This document shows, piece after piece, positions 63,397-64,000 of a DNA stretch of 64,000 nucleotides. Position numbers and translations under genes: made by a program. The notes under the pieces are model-generated. The model was not told where the DNA came from, did not search any database, and saw nothing but the letters and a program-made list of their open reading frames with translations. The stretch lies in contig JBQMRQ010000100.1 in the NCBI GenBank assembly GCA_052174535.1, forward strand, positions 12,037 to 76,036, read 5' to 3'. Numbering within the stretch: position 1 is the first letter of the stretch; the number at the start of each line of letters is the position of its first letter. This stretch comes from Arsenophonus sp052174535. Lineage in GTDB: Bacteria > Pseudomonadota > Gammaproteobacteria > Enterobacterales > Enterobacteriaceae.

Positions 63397-64000
63397 GTTC
63401 ATTATTTCCACTAGGAAATAATGACTGCGTTAAATTTATCAGCATTTACCTACAGATGATAAAATACGGTATTTCCCGTGGGGAAATACGTGAAGATTTG
63501 AGTATCATTATGTTTTATTTTTCTTATTTTTATTTTTATATCTATTATAAATAATATTCAGTTTCTCTTGATTATGTGCCAAAAAAACACTAAAACGTTA
63601 TGTTACTAAACATAACATAATAAGCATAAATTCATGAATTGCATTCAGTATGATTGAATACAATCATATTCGCTTAAAATTACTGCAATAGGTTTCCTAT
63701 ATCTGACTCTATTTGTAGTAGATTGTTACTAATTCATTTATATGATCAAATAAAACTTAATCACAAATTTTAATAAATCTTCTAACAAAAATGATTATAT
63801 CTTTAATGTTAATTGGGTTATAAAAATAAAGATTTCCATCTTATTAACCATCTATAATCTAATCATATCATGATTAGTGAACAAAAACGATTTCTCTGAT
63901 ATTGGCGCAACATTTACACACACAACTTCAGTTTTTGGTTATTTTAAAATCCTGCTAATCATTATTTCAAATTTTAATATCTTTTACCAACCTATATTTA
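63397..64000. other. AT-rich region with several perfect hairpins
   Basis: No gene recognised. Perfect inverted repeats: 63399-63424 (TCATTATTTCC / GGAAATAATGA), 63469-63489 (GTATTTCCC / GGGAAATAC), 63597-63616 (GTTATGTT / AACATAAC), 63649-63668 (TATGATTG / CAATCATA) and 63859-63877 (CTAATCAT / ATGATTAG). Confidence 0.6.

Noticed and set aside
1..64000. CRISPR array, rRNA genes, replication origin, integron or prophage
   Set aside because: The only repeated blocks are the three IS families. No regularly spaced short repeats, no rRNA-like segments, no DnaA-box cluster and no phage genes were recognised.

Overview
The window looks like a piece of the chromosome of a host-restricted gammaproteobacterial symbiont of the Enterobacterales, in mid-collapse. 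Every recognisable protein is closest in sequence and length to an Escherichia/Yersinia/Serratia orthologue. The DNA is strongly AT-rich. Only 22 protein genes (about 24.6 kb, roughly 38% by my count of coordinates) and three tRNAs remain readable. The rest is pseudogene debris and dead insertion sequences. Low coding density, AT-richness and a Yersinia/Serratia-like NagE fit an insect endosymbiont such as the Serratia symbiotica lineage of Cinara aphids. That is an inference from general knowledge, not something the window proves.

Layout. 1-1255: IS debris. 1343-10143: cutC, cmoB, cmoA, (IS481 + IS256), yecN, aspS, nudB pseudogene, yebC, then ruvC pseudogene. 11594-12819: arcA and creA as convergent pseudogenes, then an IS256 copy. 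14409-24777 (minus strand): rodA, mrdA, rlmH pseudogene, rsfS pseudogene, (IS256), nadD, holA, lptE, leuS. 25-36 kb is a patchwork of coaD, recD, a recB remnant and pitA between IS1595/IS256 pieces. 36.1-39.2 kb: two IS256 copies in tandem. 39639-45745 (minus): lnt, corC, ybeY, ybeZ pseudogene, and miaB pseudogene split by IS256. 45934-47115: ubiF. 48868-49140: tRNA-Gln, tRNA-Leu, tRNA-Met. 49645-60905: the N-acetylglucosamine locus, with nagC destroyed, nagA frameshifted, nagB intact and nagE lacking its EIIA domain. 61.4-63.3 kb: IS1595 and IS256 fragments, then a run of perfect hairpins.

Three IS families were identified by translating the debris. The first is IS256 (Mutator-type transposase; about 1.4 kb; inverted repeat like GAGTTAT...TCTGGTGTATG), with 14 pieces covering about a quarter of the window. 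The second is IS1595 (CPxC zinc ribbon and a VEVDETFF-type catalytic motif). The third is IS481 (LTDNG-type and NG-RI-VLQS motifs). No copy has an intact transposase.

What survives serves housekeeping: tRNA charging (aspS, leuS) and wobble-uridine modification (cmoA, cmoB), the cell-elongation pair PBP2/RodA, LPS and lipoprotein export (lptE, lnt), NAD and CoA synthesis (nadD, coaD), ubiquinone (ubiF), the clamp-loader delta subunit (holA), ribosome maturation (ybeY), phosphate uptake (pitA), and GlcNAc import and catabolism (nagE, nagB, nagA). What decays is regulation (arcA, nagC), recombination (ruvC, recB) and RNA/ribosome fine tuning (miaB, rlmH, rsfS, ybeZ).

The most unusual observation is that the dead sequences are rich in short perfect palindromes. 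At one homologous site in at least five dead IS256 copies, both arms of a hairpin have changed together, as expected from templated quasi-palindrome mutagenesis.
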